A stretch of 64,000 nt of DNA from Myroides profundi (GTDB taxonomy: Bacteria; Bacteroidota; Bacteroidia; Flavobacteriales; Flavobacteriaceae). Location of the stretch: positions 2,976,001-3,040,000 of the forward strand of contig NZ_CP010817.1 in NCBI RefSeq assembly GCF_000833025.1, read 5' to 3'. The notes beneath the pieces were generated by a model, which was not told the DNA's origin, did no database searches, and saw only the letters and a program-made list of their open reading frames with translations. Positions 42,109-49,780 of the stretch are shown here, in pieces; position 1 is the first letter of the stretch, and the number at the start of each line of letters is the position of its first letter. Both the position numbers and the translations under genes were made by a program.

Positions 42109-43845
42109 TTAATTTTGTGTATAAACCTCTTCTATATTGTTTAATCCTTTATTACACTCAAAATCAGATATGCCTTTTTCATATTGTAGATAACACTCTT
42201 TAGCAAACTCATAAATCTTACAAATGAAATAATAAACTCTGCTCCACTGTTCTTCTGTGTATTTAACAGTTGGGAATTTGATATTAGGATAATTTCTAAG
42301 ACTTGTATAATTATCAAATAGTATTTCTCTTATCTCCTTATCACAGTCAATAACAAGATTTAATTCTGGGGCATACCATTGAATTAAGCGCCATAGATAA
42401 CTTATAGTGTGTACTTGTGGCATATAATCCATTTTAGCAAAAAGTATAGCCATTGCAAGTTGCTGTAAGGTATACTTATATAAAATCACATCTGCATCGC
42501 TCTGACAGTCCTCTATTTGGTAACTGAGCCTTTTTACAATAGGTTTAACCATTGCTTTACATTCTGTCCAAAATTTTAGTTTAAGTTCACTTAATGGGAA
42601 CGTTTCTAAATCTGGATTCTCAGCTATTAGTGGTGCTCCAATCCACAGTTTATTCTCTGTTAGATTTGTTCTAAAGAAAGAATGGTATACAGGTATATGT
42701 AAATGCCAATTTGATTTTTTTATTAAGATTGTGGTTACATCAACTAAATCTTCAGTATGAAAAGAAACGTATTGTCTTATATTTCCCTCTTCATTGATGT
42801 GCAACGTCTCAACACTTGCTATTAATAGTAGATGTAGTTTACAGGGAGTTGGGGGCTCAGAACTTAAGAGTACCTGCTCATTAGCTCTTCTTTTTATTAG
42901 ATAAAATGACTTCACCTTTTTATATTTCTCTAAAGCCTTTCTTGCTCTTTCCTCAAGAGCCTCTTGTATTTCCGTTATTTGTTCTGGGCTATCTAATGAT
43001 AGTAATTTTTGTTTGTTTACTATGTATCTATACTTACTTAGTATTCGATGTGGTATTTCTATGTACATAGCTTCTAAAAAACACTGTGCTATGTTAAGGA
43101 AATATCCTATTGTCAGTTGTTTTTTGGGTTCTGTCTGTTCAGTAATTTTCTTTGGTTTTAGCTCTTCTCTAAATAATGAAACCATATCTTCTGCATAAAA
43201 GTCAAAGTTTTCTTCAAAAACATCTTGAACAGGATAGCAATGAGTAAACACAAAATTTAGAAAAGAAGCATTACTATACTGAATACTCCCTGATAGTATA
43301 GGTTGAACTCTTTCTTTTGTATCTTGTATTACTTGTTTTATACCAAGCATAGCAGATTGTTCATTTATAAGATTAGTTTTCAACTCCTTTTTTAAGGACT
43401 TTAAAAACTTAGTATTTCTTTTGTAATGCTTAGCAAACCATTTAGAAATATATTTTTCAAAATCATTTTCTTTCTGTTTGGATTGATGCAAACTAAACAA
43501 AGGTTCGGCATCAAGTAAAGAACCATAAGTGAGATTTTCTTTTTGGAAGTTTAATATTGAATACATTATATTCTGAAAAGAATCAGATTGATAAAAATCT
43601 TTGATACATAAGCAATAAATATTTACTTGGTAGTGATTAATCCCTTTAGTAATCCATTTGCTTTTACGAATATAATTTAGTTCATCAATATCGTAAAAAC
43701 AAAGGGTAATAATAGAATGATTGAGCAAGTTATTCTGTGAATAAAAAATAAATCCCACTAATTTTTTTTTGATTAATTCTTCAAGTTCATGTTTTAGTTC
43801 GCTTGATAATTTTAAGCTTTCAAGCTTGTTAATGATTGATTTCAT
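42109..43845 (-). CDS. Unknown 578-aa protein, possible HEPN-like C-terminus
   Basis: I do not recognise this protein. It has no signal peptide. The N-terminal 110 residues (LEELIKKKLVGFIFYSQ...SIITLCFYDIDELNYI) have a beta-alpha pattern faintly like a nucleotidyltransferase fold but without a clear G-S...D-x-D motif. The centre is helical and basic (ERARKALEKYKKVKSFYLIKRRANEQ). The C-terminal part (LYKYTLQQLAMAILFAKMDYMPQVHTISYLWRLIQWYAPEL...) has the length and helix layout of a HEPN domain. A longer frame reaches 43875, but two operator-like sites (43850-43863 and 43882-43897, ACC-N6/7-AAGGT) overlap or flank those codons, so Met at 43845 is chosen. A single-gene unit, expression probably repressed through those sites. 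Confidence 0.55.
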   Translation of the reverse strand: MKSIINKLESLKLSSELKHELEELIKKKLVGFIFYSQNNLLNHSIITLCFYDIDELNYIRKSKWITKGINHYQVNIYCLCIKDFYQSDSFQNIMYSILNFQKENLTYGSLLDAEPLFSLHQSKQKENDFEKYISKWFAKHYKRNTKFLKSLKKELKTNLINEQSAMLGIKQVIQDTKERVQPILSGSIQYSNASFLNFVFTHCYPVQDVFEENFDFYAEDMVSLFREELKPKKITEQTEPKKQLTIGYFLNIAQCFLEAMYIEIPHRILSKYRYIVNKQKLLSLDSPEQITEIQEALEERARKALEKYKKVKSFYLIKRRANEQVLLSSEPPTPCKLHLLLIASVETLHINEEGNIRQYVSFHTEDLVDVTTILIKKSNWHLHIPVYHSFFRTNLTENKLWIGAPLIAENPDLETFPLSELKLKFWTECKAMVKPIVKRLSYQIEDCQSDADVILYKYTLQQLAMAILFAKMDYMPQVHTISYLWRLIQWYAPELNLVIDCDKEIREILFDNYTSLRNYPNIKFPTVKYTEEQWSRVYYFICKIYEFAKECYLQYEKGISDFECNKGLNNIEEVYTQN

Positions 43846-43849
43846 AATT

Positions 43850-43897
43850 ACCGTATTTAAGGTTAACAACTGCAATTTCCTACCTTGATTTAAGGTA
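43850..43897 (-). promoter_or_regulatory. Paired ACC-N-AAGGT operator-like sites
   Basis: Two related dyads: ACCGTATTTAAGGT (43850-43863) and TACCTTGATTTAAGGTA (43881-43897), the second a perfect 6-bp-arm dyad. They lie just upstream of the chosen start of the 578-aa gene and probably bind a dimeric regulator. Confidence 0.45.
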
Positions 43898-44167
43898 ATC
43901 TATTCAATTAAAAGATATTATAGTTTGTGATGCGAATAGTATATCTTCTACAAAAAGTTCATTTTTATGAATCTAAAAAATTATAAAGAAAGTATTATTT
44001 GATTTGGGATGATACGCATATTCATCGATTTAATGACTTGCATTGTTGAACTAAATACTGATCAAGATAATACTCAGGCTGATTAAATGCATATTTTATC
44101 CCTGATATAGAATAGTTTACCAATATGTAAGAAGGTACTTTTATATAAACCTTAAAAAACTTGAATT

Positions 44168-44731
44168 ATGAAAGCAATCAAAATCCCCTTAGAATCACAT
44201 TTGTGGACTAAAAGAGGCATCAAATGCCCTTATAAAATTATTAAAGAGATGTTTTCTTCCTACAGCTTAGAAAGCTATAAGACATTTTTAAATGAGTATT
44301 CATATTATGTGTTAGAAATAAAAAAACGGTATAAAGGAACTGCTGGGGATATGGTATATAGATTTTTCATACTCCATTCTATGTTTAGAGCATGTTATAC
44401 TATTTTTAAAAAGCCTAAAGGATTTGAAAAACGAAAATTAACTGTCCCTAAAACAGATAATTTTAATGATTTCTACTTAGGCTCTCTCACATTAGAAGAG
44501 TACTTAAATCCTTATATGACCTTCAAGAATATTTTTACAATGGTTAGCCTAGAAGATTTAGATTATTTTTCATCTGATTATATACAAGATGCTTTAAAAG
44601 AAAAGCAAATTTTTGAAGTATATTACCAAATTCCTCCTATCTATTTATATAAGCTACTAGATGCTTGTTGGTTAATCCATAAACGAGGTTATCTTAAAGA
44701 TTCTGAGGAGCTATTATCCACAACGAAATGA
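44168..44731 (+). CDS. Unknown 187-aa island protein
   Basis: I do not recognise it. A cytoplasmic, basic and aromatic-rich protein with mostly helical segments (for example YKIIKEMFSSYSLESYKTFLNEYSYYVLEIKKRY and DMVYRFFILHSMFRACYTIF). No signal peptide or catalytic motif. It sits alone on the plus strand between divergent minus-strand genes, with AAACCTTAAAAAACTTGAATT just before the ATG. Coding is supported by the uninterrupted frame and protein-like composition only. Confidence 0.5.
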   Translation: MKAIKIPLESHLWTKRGIKCPYKIIKEMFSSYSLESYKTFLNEYSYYVLEIKKRYKGTAGDMVYRFFILHSMFRACYTIFKKPKGFEKRKLTVPKTDNFNDFYLGSLTLEEYLNPYMTFKNIFTMVSLEDLDYFSSDYIQDALKEKQIFEVYYQIPPIYLYKLLDACWLIHKRGYLKDSEELLSTTK

Positions 44732-44866
44732 CGTTAGAATTATCGAGATGTGTCTTTGTCCTTACAAATTGAAAATTTTCCAGTATCAAAGACCACTCGT
44801 TTTTCTCCCGAAGGTCGCAAAATTGATAAAGAGAAAAGAGTATTAATTACGAGAATACAAGAAGCA

Positions 44867-44906
44867 AAAAAGCTAGAGTACAAAATTATATGTACTCTAG
44901 CTTTTT
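44867..44906. terminator. Bidirectional terminator between 44731 and the lipoprotein gene
   Basis: Sixteen-bp perfect stem: AAAAAGCTAGAGTACA (44867-44882) and its complement at 44891-44906, with A5/T5 ends. It lies between convergent genes. Confidence 0.88.
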
Positions 44907-44942
44907 CTTATGTCCAATATATAATGGGTATTTGTTGTTTAC

Positions 44943-45611
44943 TTATTCTAATTTTACAGCTTCATCAAATTTACCATTCTCGCCGTACATTCCTAAATTA
45001 CCATTATCTTCTAATATATAATATTCTCCGAATCCATTATTATCAGTCAACTTTGTCTTTCCTTTTTGAGATAGGACTTTTATTTTTTTTACAGACTCAC
45101 CTCCATCAAAAAATTTTATTGTCATATACTTCTTTTTATCTATTTGATGATATATTAAAACAGATCCCATTAAGCTATTATGACTTTTCCATTTACCAAG
45201 AATTTCTCCTTTTACTTCTTCTGATTGTTCTATTTTAGCATCTTGTTCAATAGTTGATCCAATTATTCTTAGCTCTAAAGAAGGTCTAAAGTGCGTATAT
45301 GCCCAAGTTTCTGCTCCATTTTGAATACTATAAAAAACATATAGATTAGATGCAGAATACATGTTTCTAATTATTTCACCAATTTTTTTTAATTCATTTT
45401 CAGAGATTTTTGTTTTTAGTTCAATGTATACTGTACTCTTATTGAAATTAGGATAATTTTCCACATTTACTACTTTCCAATTGTCTTGATTGTTTACTTC
45501 TGTAAACACTTCTTCTTGTTCTTGAACAAACTGCTTACCTTCTTCTTGGTTTTTATTACCACACCCAACGAACAATAAAACAACTCCAATTAAAGCACCT
45601 ATTTTTATCAT
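44943..45611 (-). CDS. Small lipoprotein of unknown function
   Basis: A 222-residue lipoprotein from the chosen start: MIKIGALIGVVLLFVGCGNKNQ gives an n-region, hydrophobic core and lipobox with Cys about residue 17. An upstream ATG at 45680 would add 23 residues that break the signal-peptide form. The mature part has a Glu/Gln-rich linker (QEEGKQFVQEQEEVF), then two beta-rich parts (NKSTVYIELKTKISENELKKIGEII and GEILGKWKSHNSLMGSVLIYHQIDKKKYMTIKFFDGG). The second, with G-K-W and an I-L-E-D-N-G-N-L end, recalls lipocalin-like stress lipoproteins, but I cannot assign it. Its place beside the XRE regulator says little about its role. Confidence 0.7.
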   Translation of the reverse strand: MIKIGALIGVVLLFVGCGNKNQEEGKQFVQEQEEVFTEVNNQDNWKVVNVENYPNFNKSTVYIELKTKISENELKKIGEIIRNMYSASNLYVFYSIQNGAETWAYTHFRPSLELRIIGSTIEQDAKIEQSEEVKGEILGKWKSHNSLMGSVLIYHQIDKKKYMTIKFFDGGESVKKIKVLSQKGKTKLTDNNGFGEYYILEDNGNLGMYGENGKFDEAVKLE

Positions 45612-45746
45612 GATAATATTTTTACTTATTTTATCTTCAAACATATAAATAATTAGCGTTTTTAAAATACGGTTTTCCATAATTCTAACAAAAAAGCCTA
45701 ACCATAGGTTAAGCTTTGTGTCGTATATTTTTAAATTTTAGTCTAT

Positions 45747-46154
45747 TTACTTCGTTTGAATCAACTTCTCTAAACGATTCATCATTTCGTCTTTCTCTTT
45801 AAGCATACGCTCATATAAGGCAATCTTTTCTTCGTGAAGCTTTACAATTTCTTGCATAGGATTGATATTGAAAATCGCTCCTGAATTGCCAATAAATGCC
45901 TCATCATTAAACGTATTTGAAATAATATTAATCGCTTGCTCTTCATCAAAGTTCTCAATTGCTTCTACAGGTATTTTTAGCACCTTAGAGATCTGTTGTA
46001 GTAATGAATTATCAATGACTTCTTTCTGTTCAAGTAGAGATATCTTTTTTTGATTCCAATCATCTCCTAAATCAAAAGCAAGAACCTCTTGCTTGATTCC
46101 AAGCATTTCTCTAAAACGCTTTACATTTCTTCCTTGATGTATTTTATGTTCCAT
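45747..46154 (-). CDS. XRE-family regulator with C-terminal coiled coil
   Basis: A 135-residue protein. Residues 5-70 form a Cro/CI-type helix-turn-helix (GRNVKRFREMLGIKQEVLAFDLGDDWNQKKISLLEQKEVI...LLQQISKVLKIPVEAIENF). The last 40 residues are a heptad-rich coiled coil (EEKIALYERMLKEKDEMMNRLEKLIQTK) for dimerisation. It is divergent from the excisionase-like gene across 215 bp and may control excision and its own expression. A -7 box lies at 46180-46187. Confidence 0.82.
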   Translation of the reverse strand: MEHKIHQGRNVKRFREMLGIKQEVLAFDLGDDWNQKKISLLEQKEVIDNSLLQQISKVLKIPVEAIENFDEEQAINIISNTFNDEAFIGNSGAIFNINPMQEIVKLHEEKIALYERMLKEKDEMMNRLEKLIQTK

Positions 46155-46179
46155 AATTAATAGCTGAGTTAAGAAGGCT

Positions 46180-46187
46180 CAAAGATA
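46180..46187 (-). promoter_or_regulatory. -7 box of the XRE regulator gene
   Basis: On the minus strand TATCTTTG fits TAnnTTTG, 25 nt upstream of the ATG at 46154. Confidence 0.5.
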
Positions 46188-46369
46188 AAGCCAATGATTT
46201 AAAAAGATTGAATTGTAAAGTTATAAAATAATCGGTAAGATATCCCTATATGAGAATATTATAGTTGTTTAATAGGAAATTCATAGCCAAATAGACTCTA
46301 AAACTGCCAAAAACAAAGTGAAATCTGTTTTGATTTTAGTTTAGTTGTTTAACCAAAAAAACAACTATC

Positions 46370-46624
46370 ATGGAAAGTCAAATTACAAAAGACGATTTAA
46401 GATTGTTTGCTCAAACAATCATTGGAGAATTAAAAGATCTATTAGTCAAGCAAAACAAAGAAACCTCTCTTGAATGGGTAAAGGCTAAAGTAGCAAGACA
46501 ATTACTAAATATCTCGCCAGCTTCGCTACAAACTCTTCGAATCAGTGGTAAATTGCAGTATCGCAAAATACTTGGTTCGTATTATTACAACAGAAAAGAG
46601 ATAGAGAACCTTTTTAATGAGTAG
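46370..46624 (+). CDS. Excisionase-like helix-turn-helix protein
   Basis: An 84-residue protein whose C-terminal half (TSLEWVKAKVARQLLNISPASLQTLRISGKLQYRKILGSYYYNRKEIENLF) is a MerR-type winged HTH of the HTH_17/excisionase class: V-A-R-Q-L-L-N-I-S-P-x-S-L-Q-T-L-R-x-S-G-K-L, then the wing and Y-Y-Y-N-R-K-E-I. Proteins of this type next to Bacteroidota tyrosine integrases act as recombination directionality factors. Its stop codon lies in the left arm of a perfect 21-bp inverted repeat. It is convergent with the integrase gene. Confidence 0.75.
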   Translation: MESQITKDDLRLFAQTIIGELKDLLVKQNKETSLEWVKAKVARQLLNISPASLQTLRISGKLQYRKILGSYYYNRKEIENLFNE

Positions 46625-46652
46625 AAGTAAACTTCTACTCATTAAAAAGGTT
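46607..46652. repeat. Perfect 21-bp inverted repeat at the end of the excisionase gene
   Basis: Arms 46607-46627 and 46632-46652 around a 4-nt loop (TAAA), no mismatch. The left arm covers the last codons and stop of the excisionase-like gene. It lacks a clear T tract, so it is either a bidirectional terminator between convergent genes or a recombination/regulatory structure. Confidence 0.85.
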
Positions 46653-46734
46653 GAAACTTGACTTCCTTAAATTCCTTACTTGCAATACAACAGTTGAATT
46701 GTTAGAAAGAGTAGAGAATTTAAGGGAGTTTTTA

Positions 46735-48054
46735 TTATCCATTTAACTGATTAATAAAATTAGTTAGTTGGGTTAATTTATCAGGGTTTAGCTTTTTTAA
46801 ACTCTCTAGTAAATCTGTGTAATTATCACTTTGCTTATTTGATTTCCCTTCAAGTTTACCTTTTAAAATCTGCATTTCAGTCTTAATAGCTTCTTCTTCT
46901 GTTAGAGCGTATTCCTCAGTCTGCTTAACAGAGTGATGTCCTAACATTTCTTTGACTACATGAATAGGTACACCATTGCCAAGAGTTACCGTACTTCCAA
47001 AAGTTCTTCTTGCTTTATGAGTGTTTAACTCACTAATTTCACAAAGTGAAGCAATCTCTTTTAAGTACTCATTCATCTTTTGATTAGAACGAACTGGAAG
47101 AACAATATCTTTACCAATACAATCAGGATGATCTTTATACTTTTCCATTATCTCTATTGCTTTGGGAAGTAGAGGGATAGTTATATTCGCATCTGTCTTT
47201 TGTCTGTTAGTTCTTATCCACAAATTGCCCTCCTCATCTTTTGTAATATCGCTTTTCTTTAGTTGAAATACATCGATATAAGCAAGACCAGTATAACACT
47301 GAAATACAAATACATCTCTTACCGTACTTACTCTATCATTTTGGAACTCTTTGTTTTCTAAAATAGATAGTTCTTGTTTGCTTAATGGTTTCTTATTGAG
47401 CTTCGTCTTTTTAGGTTTGTATTGTACAAAAGGATTAGAAGATATTATTCCCTTAGCAACAGCCCGTAAAACAATCTTCTTGAAGTTTGATATATACTTT
47501 ATAGCCGTATTGTTAGAACACGCTCTAACAGTCTTTAAATAGTGTTCATAGCCAATTACAAACTCATAATTGAGTTCTCTAAACTCTATATCTTCTTTAC
47601 CATATACATAACGGATATACTCTCCAACATGCGATCTAGCTGTTACATATCTTTCATGTGTTCCAATAGCATACTCTTTAGGTACAAGTTTAAAAACTTC
47701 ATCATTGTGCTTTTGGAATTCTTCTAAAACTTTAATCCTACTAGTCCCTTTACCTTGTATATGATCCATAAGAATTGAAGCAGTAATAGGTAATTCATTA
47801 CTTAATAGCTCTAATTTGTACTTAGTAATTTTAGATACAATTGTATCTAATAGGTAGTTTAAGGTTTTAGCGTCTTCTTTAGTGCCATTAGCACGACCTG
47901 CTTTTTGGTTCCATCTTTTGATATCCCATCTATGACTAAGTGAAGTCTCTTTGCGAATACCATCTACTGTGATTCTTAGGTAAACACCTCTTAAATCACT
48001 TTTCTTCCTACTTGGTTTGAGAAAGAAATTAATTGACAACTGTTTTTCTAACAT
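46735..48054 (-). CDS. Tyrosine recombinase (integrase) of the island
   Basis: A 439-residue site-specific integrase of the Bacteroidota type. The N-terminal arm-binding domain (KQLSINFFLKPSRKKSDLRGVYLRITVDGIRKETSLSHRWD) is followed by the SAM-like core-binding domain and the catalytic domain. Box II T-H-K-A-R-R-T-F (H-x-x-R), M-L-G-H-H-S-V-K-Q-T-E-E-Y with the nucleophile Tyr are clear. In box I the stretch is C-Y-T-G-L-A-Y-I-D-V-F, with Ala where lambda-type enzymes have Arg, as described for IntDOT-like integrases. It lies 275 bp from the tRNA-Ser 3' end and points away from it, the standard layout for tRNA-targeting elements. Confidence 0.92.
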   Translation of the reverse strand: MLEKQLSINFFLKPSRKKSDLRGVYLRITVDGIRKETSLSHRWDIKRWNQKAGRANGTKEDAKTLNYLLDTIVSKITKYKLELLSNELPITASILMDHIQGKGTSRIKVLEEFQKHNDEVFKLVPKEYAIGTHERYVTARSHVGEYIRYVYGKEDIEFRELNYEFVIGYEHYLKTVRACSNNTAIKYISNFKKIVLRAVAKGIISSNPFVQYKPKKTKLNKKPLSKQELSILENKEFQNDRVSTVRDVFVFQCYTGLAYIDVFQLKKSDITKDEEGNLWIRTNRQKTDANITIPLLPKAIEIMEKYKDHPDCIGKDIVLPVRSNQKMNEYLKEIASLCEISELNTHKARRTFGSTVTLGNGVPIHVVKEMLGHHSVKQTEEYALTEEEAIKTEMQILKGKLEGKSNKQSDNYTDLLESLKKLNPDKLTQLTNFINQLNG

Positions 48055-48328
48055 AATTCAACTGTTTTTAAATATTAATAAATGTCGAATTAAAACGTTC
48101 CAAAATCACAGTTTAAAACTCTCTGGCGCCTTTTGGCGTAAGGGTTCGTTAAGTTGAAAGGTGCACATCACTAGGAAATTTTTTTGTGCACCGAATCTGT
48201 AACTTTTTTGGGTGCACTTTTAAAAATAATGTAATACCCCTAAAAAAAGAAAAAACCTATAACTCATTGTGAATCATAGGTTTTTTGCTTTTTTAATAAC
48301 TTTTAAAAAGTTACTATTTATAATTTCG
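48055..48328. other. attL-side region between integrase and tRNA-Ser
   Basis: About 270 bp without an ORF. It holds the integrase promoter region, short repeats including GGCGCC, and a hairpin with T run (AAAAAACCTAT...ATAGGTTTTTT, 48252-48287) that now ends tRNA-Ser transcripts. Integrase arm-binding sites should lie here. Confidence 0.6.
48252..48287 (-). terminator. Island-borne terminator downstream of tRNA-Ser
   Basis: Imperfect stem with outer AAAAAACCTAT / ATAGGTTTTTT, T-rich on the minus strand, 40 bp past the tRNA 3' end. Confidence 0.7.
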
Positions 48329-48341
48329 CGGAGAAAGAGGG
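48328..48341 (-). other. Proximal attachment site in tRNA-Ser 3' end
   Basis: GCGGAGAAAGAGGG, the tRNA-Ser acceptor/T-arm end, repeated at 22575-22588. Because the repeat restores the 3' end, the tRNA stays intact after integration. Confidence 0.75.
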
Positions 48342-48413
48342 ATTCGAACCCCCGGACCTGTTACAGTCAACGGTTTTCAAGACCGCCGCATTCGACCACT
48401 CTGCCATTTCTCC
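48329..48413 (-). tRNA. tRNA-Ser(UGA)
   Basis: An 85-nt class II tRNA. The acceptor arm 5' GGAGAAA pairs with TTTCTCC, discriminator G. The anticodon loop CTTGAAA has anticodon TGA (48377-48379), within a GCGGT/ACCGT stem. A variable arm (TGACTGTAACAGGTCC) and T-arm GGGGGTTCGAATCCC follow. CCA is not encoded. Its 3' end is the integration target of the island. Confidence 0.96.
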
Positions 48414-48548
48414 AGTGGTCTGCATTACTTCCGTATTGCGAGTGCAAATATAGACACTTCCTTCAATTCTGCAAAAAAATATATACTAAAAAAAACACTT
48501 TTTTTTCGCAATAAAACTAACTCTCTCGGCATGAAATATTTATAAAGA

Positions 48549-48590
48549 ATAAAAAAAGGTCTTAATAAGTAAAAAACTTATCAAGACCTT
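48549..48590 (-). terminator. Terminator of the ftsK-lolA-lptF/G-ribB operon
   Basis: Fifteen-base arms at 48556-48570 and 48576-48590 with one mismatch (core AAGGTCTT/AAGACCTT), then T7 on the minus strand. Confidence 0.85.
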
Positions 48591-48621
48591 CTTATTCTTC
48601 CTCTAAAAACTAATTATACTA

Positions 48622-49755
48622 TTAGTAATTGATATATTCTGTGATTTCTAGACCATATCCTGTCATCCCCACTCTTTTACCTTGAGCAGAATTAGACAAC
48701 AACTTAATCTTAGAAATATTTAAGTCATGTAATATCTGCGCTCCGATACCGAAGTCTTTTTCATCTCCTGATAACTTAGCTGTATCAAGATCTAATTTCG
48801 CTCCAGAGTTTTTAAGCACAGCTAATCTATTTAAAAGACTTGCATTGTGATCTTCTTGATTAATGAATAAGATCGCTCCTTTATCCCCTTCGTTTATCTT
48901 AGCAAACGTATTCTCCATACGAATGCTTAATTTACCACTTAAGGCATCTAAGATATCATTATTACCGATCGTTGAATTAATACGTGTTAAAACAGCCTCA
49001 TCAGCATTCCATTCCCCTTTTGTCAATGCAATGTGAACTTGTCCATTTGTATTCTGTTGATACGCTCTTAGTCTAAAAGAACCATACTTCGTATCTAATA
49101 CAAAATCTTCTTTCTTTTCGATTAAGCTATCGTGCTTCATACGATAAGCTACAAGAGCCTCAATAGATATAATTTTTAAGTCCCATTTCTTCGCTACCTC
49201 TACTAGTTGTGGCAGGCGAGCCATAGAACCATCTTCATTTAAAATCTCTACTAAGATACCTGCTGGTTTAAACCCAGCCAATCTTGAGATATCCACTGCA
49301 GCCTCAGTATGCCCTGTTCTTCTCAGTACACCACCCTCTTTAGCAATCAATGGGAAAATATGTCCTGGACGACCAAGATCTTCTCCTGTAGTCTCTTCTT
49401 TTACTAATGATTCTATTGTCTTAGCACGATCGTATACAGAGATACCTGTCGTACATCCATGTCCTTTTAAGTCTATAGATACTGTAAAAGCAGTCTGGTG
49501 CAATACAGTATTATTAGTTACCATCGGATGCAAGTCTAATTCTTGACATCTCTCTTTAGTAAGGGGAGCACAAATAAGTCCACGTCCATGAGTAGCCATG
49601 AAATTAATCATTTCTGGAGTAACCATTTCTGCAGCAGCGATAAAATCGCCTTCGTTTTCACGATCCTCATCATCTACCACTATGATTACTTTTCCAGCTT
49701 TGATATCTTCAATAGCTTCTTCGATAGTGTTTAATTGAATGTGATTATCTGACAT
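48622..49755 (-). CDS. ribB: 3,4-dihydroxy-2-butanone 4-phosphate synthase with degenerate GTP cyclohydrolase II domain
   Basis: A 377-residue RibBA-type protein for riboflavin synthesis. The N-terminal RibB domain is complete: [12 protein letters not shown] (metal and substrate acids), [28 protein letters not shown] and [10 protein letters not shown]. The C-terminal domain aligns with GTP cyclohydrolase II by length, but the R-V-H-S-x-C-L-T-G-D-x-F-G-S-x-R-C-D-C-G core with three zinc Cys is replaced by [22 protein letters not shown], with no Cys at all. It should therefore make only the RibB reaction (ribulose 5-phosphate to DHBP), with RibA elsewhere. It is the last gene of the ftsK operon, 25 nt after lptF/G. 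Confidence 0.9.
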   Translation of the reverse strand: MSDNHIQLNTIEEAIEDIKAGKVIIVVDDEDRENEGDFIAAAEMVTPEMINFMATHGRGLICAPLTKERCQELDLHPMVTNNTVLHQTAFTVSIDLKGHGCTTGISVYDRAKTIESLVKEETTGEDLGRPGHIFPLIAKEGGVLRRTGHTEAAVDISRLAGFKPAGILVEILNEDGSMARLPQLVEVAKKWDLKIISIEALVAYRMKHDSLIEKKEDFVLDTKYGSFRLRAYQQNTNGQVHIALTKGEWNADEAVLTRINSTIGNNDILDALSGKLSIRMENTFAKINEGDKGAILFINQEDHNASLLNRLAVLKNSGAKLDLDTAKLSGDEKDFGIGAQILHDLNISKIKLLSNSAQGKRVGMTGYGLEITEYINY

Positions 49756-49780
49756 TATAGTTGTATTTTGTTGTTTTGTA

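Larger units (their letters stand above)
22589..48327. mobile_element. Integrative mobilisable element in tRNA-Ser(UGA)
   Basis: A 25.7-kb interval between 14-bp direct repeats. It carries a tyrosine integrase (46735-48054) beside the tRNA, an excisionase-like protein, a BfmA/BtgA-type plus DUF5712 mobilisation pair with an oriT-like hairpin region, and cargo: an ABC-three-component system, a helicase-DarT-DraG operon and a T6SS Hcp-VgrG-effector cassette. No coupling protein, VirB4 or mating-pair genes are visible, so it should be mobilisable rather than self-transmissible. The split of the tRNA terminator supports integration from the right side. Confidence 0.75.

Noticed and set aside
44750..45238. 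A 162-residue plus-strand frame with hydrophobic C-terminal half
   Set aside because: It starts at GTG, runs through the terminator at 44867-44906, and two thirds of it is antisense to the lipoprotein gene. The hydrophobic text is a shadow.
22589..48327. Self-transmissible conjugative element (ICE)
   Set aside because: No coupling protein, VirB4-like ATPase or tra cluster is seen, so only a mobilisable element is supported.
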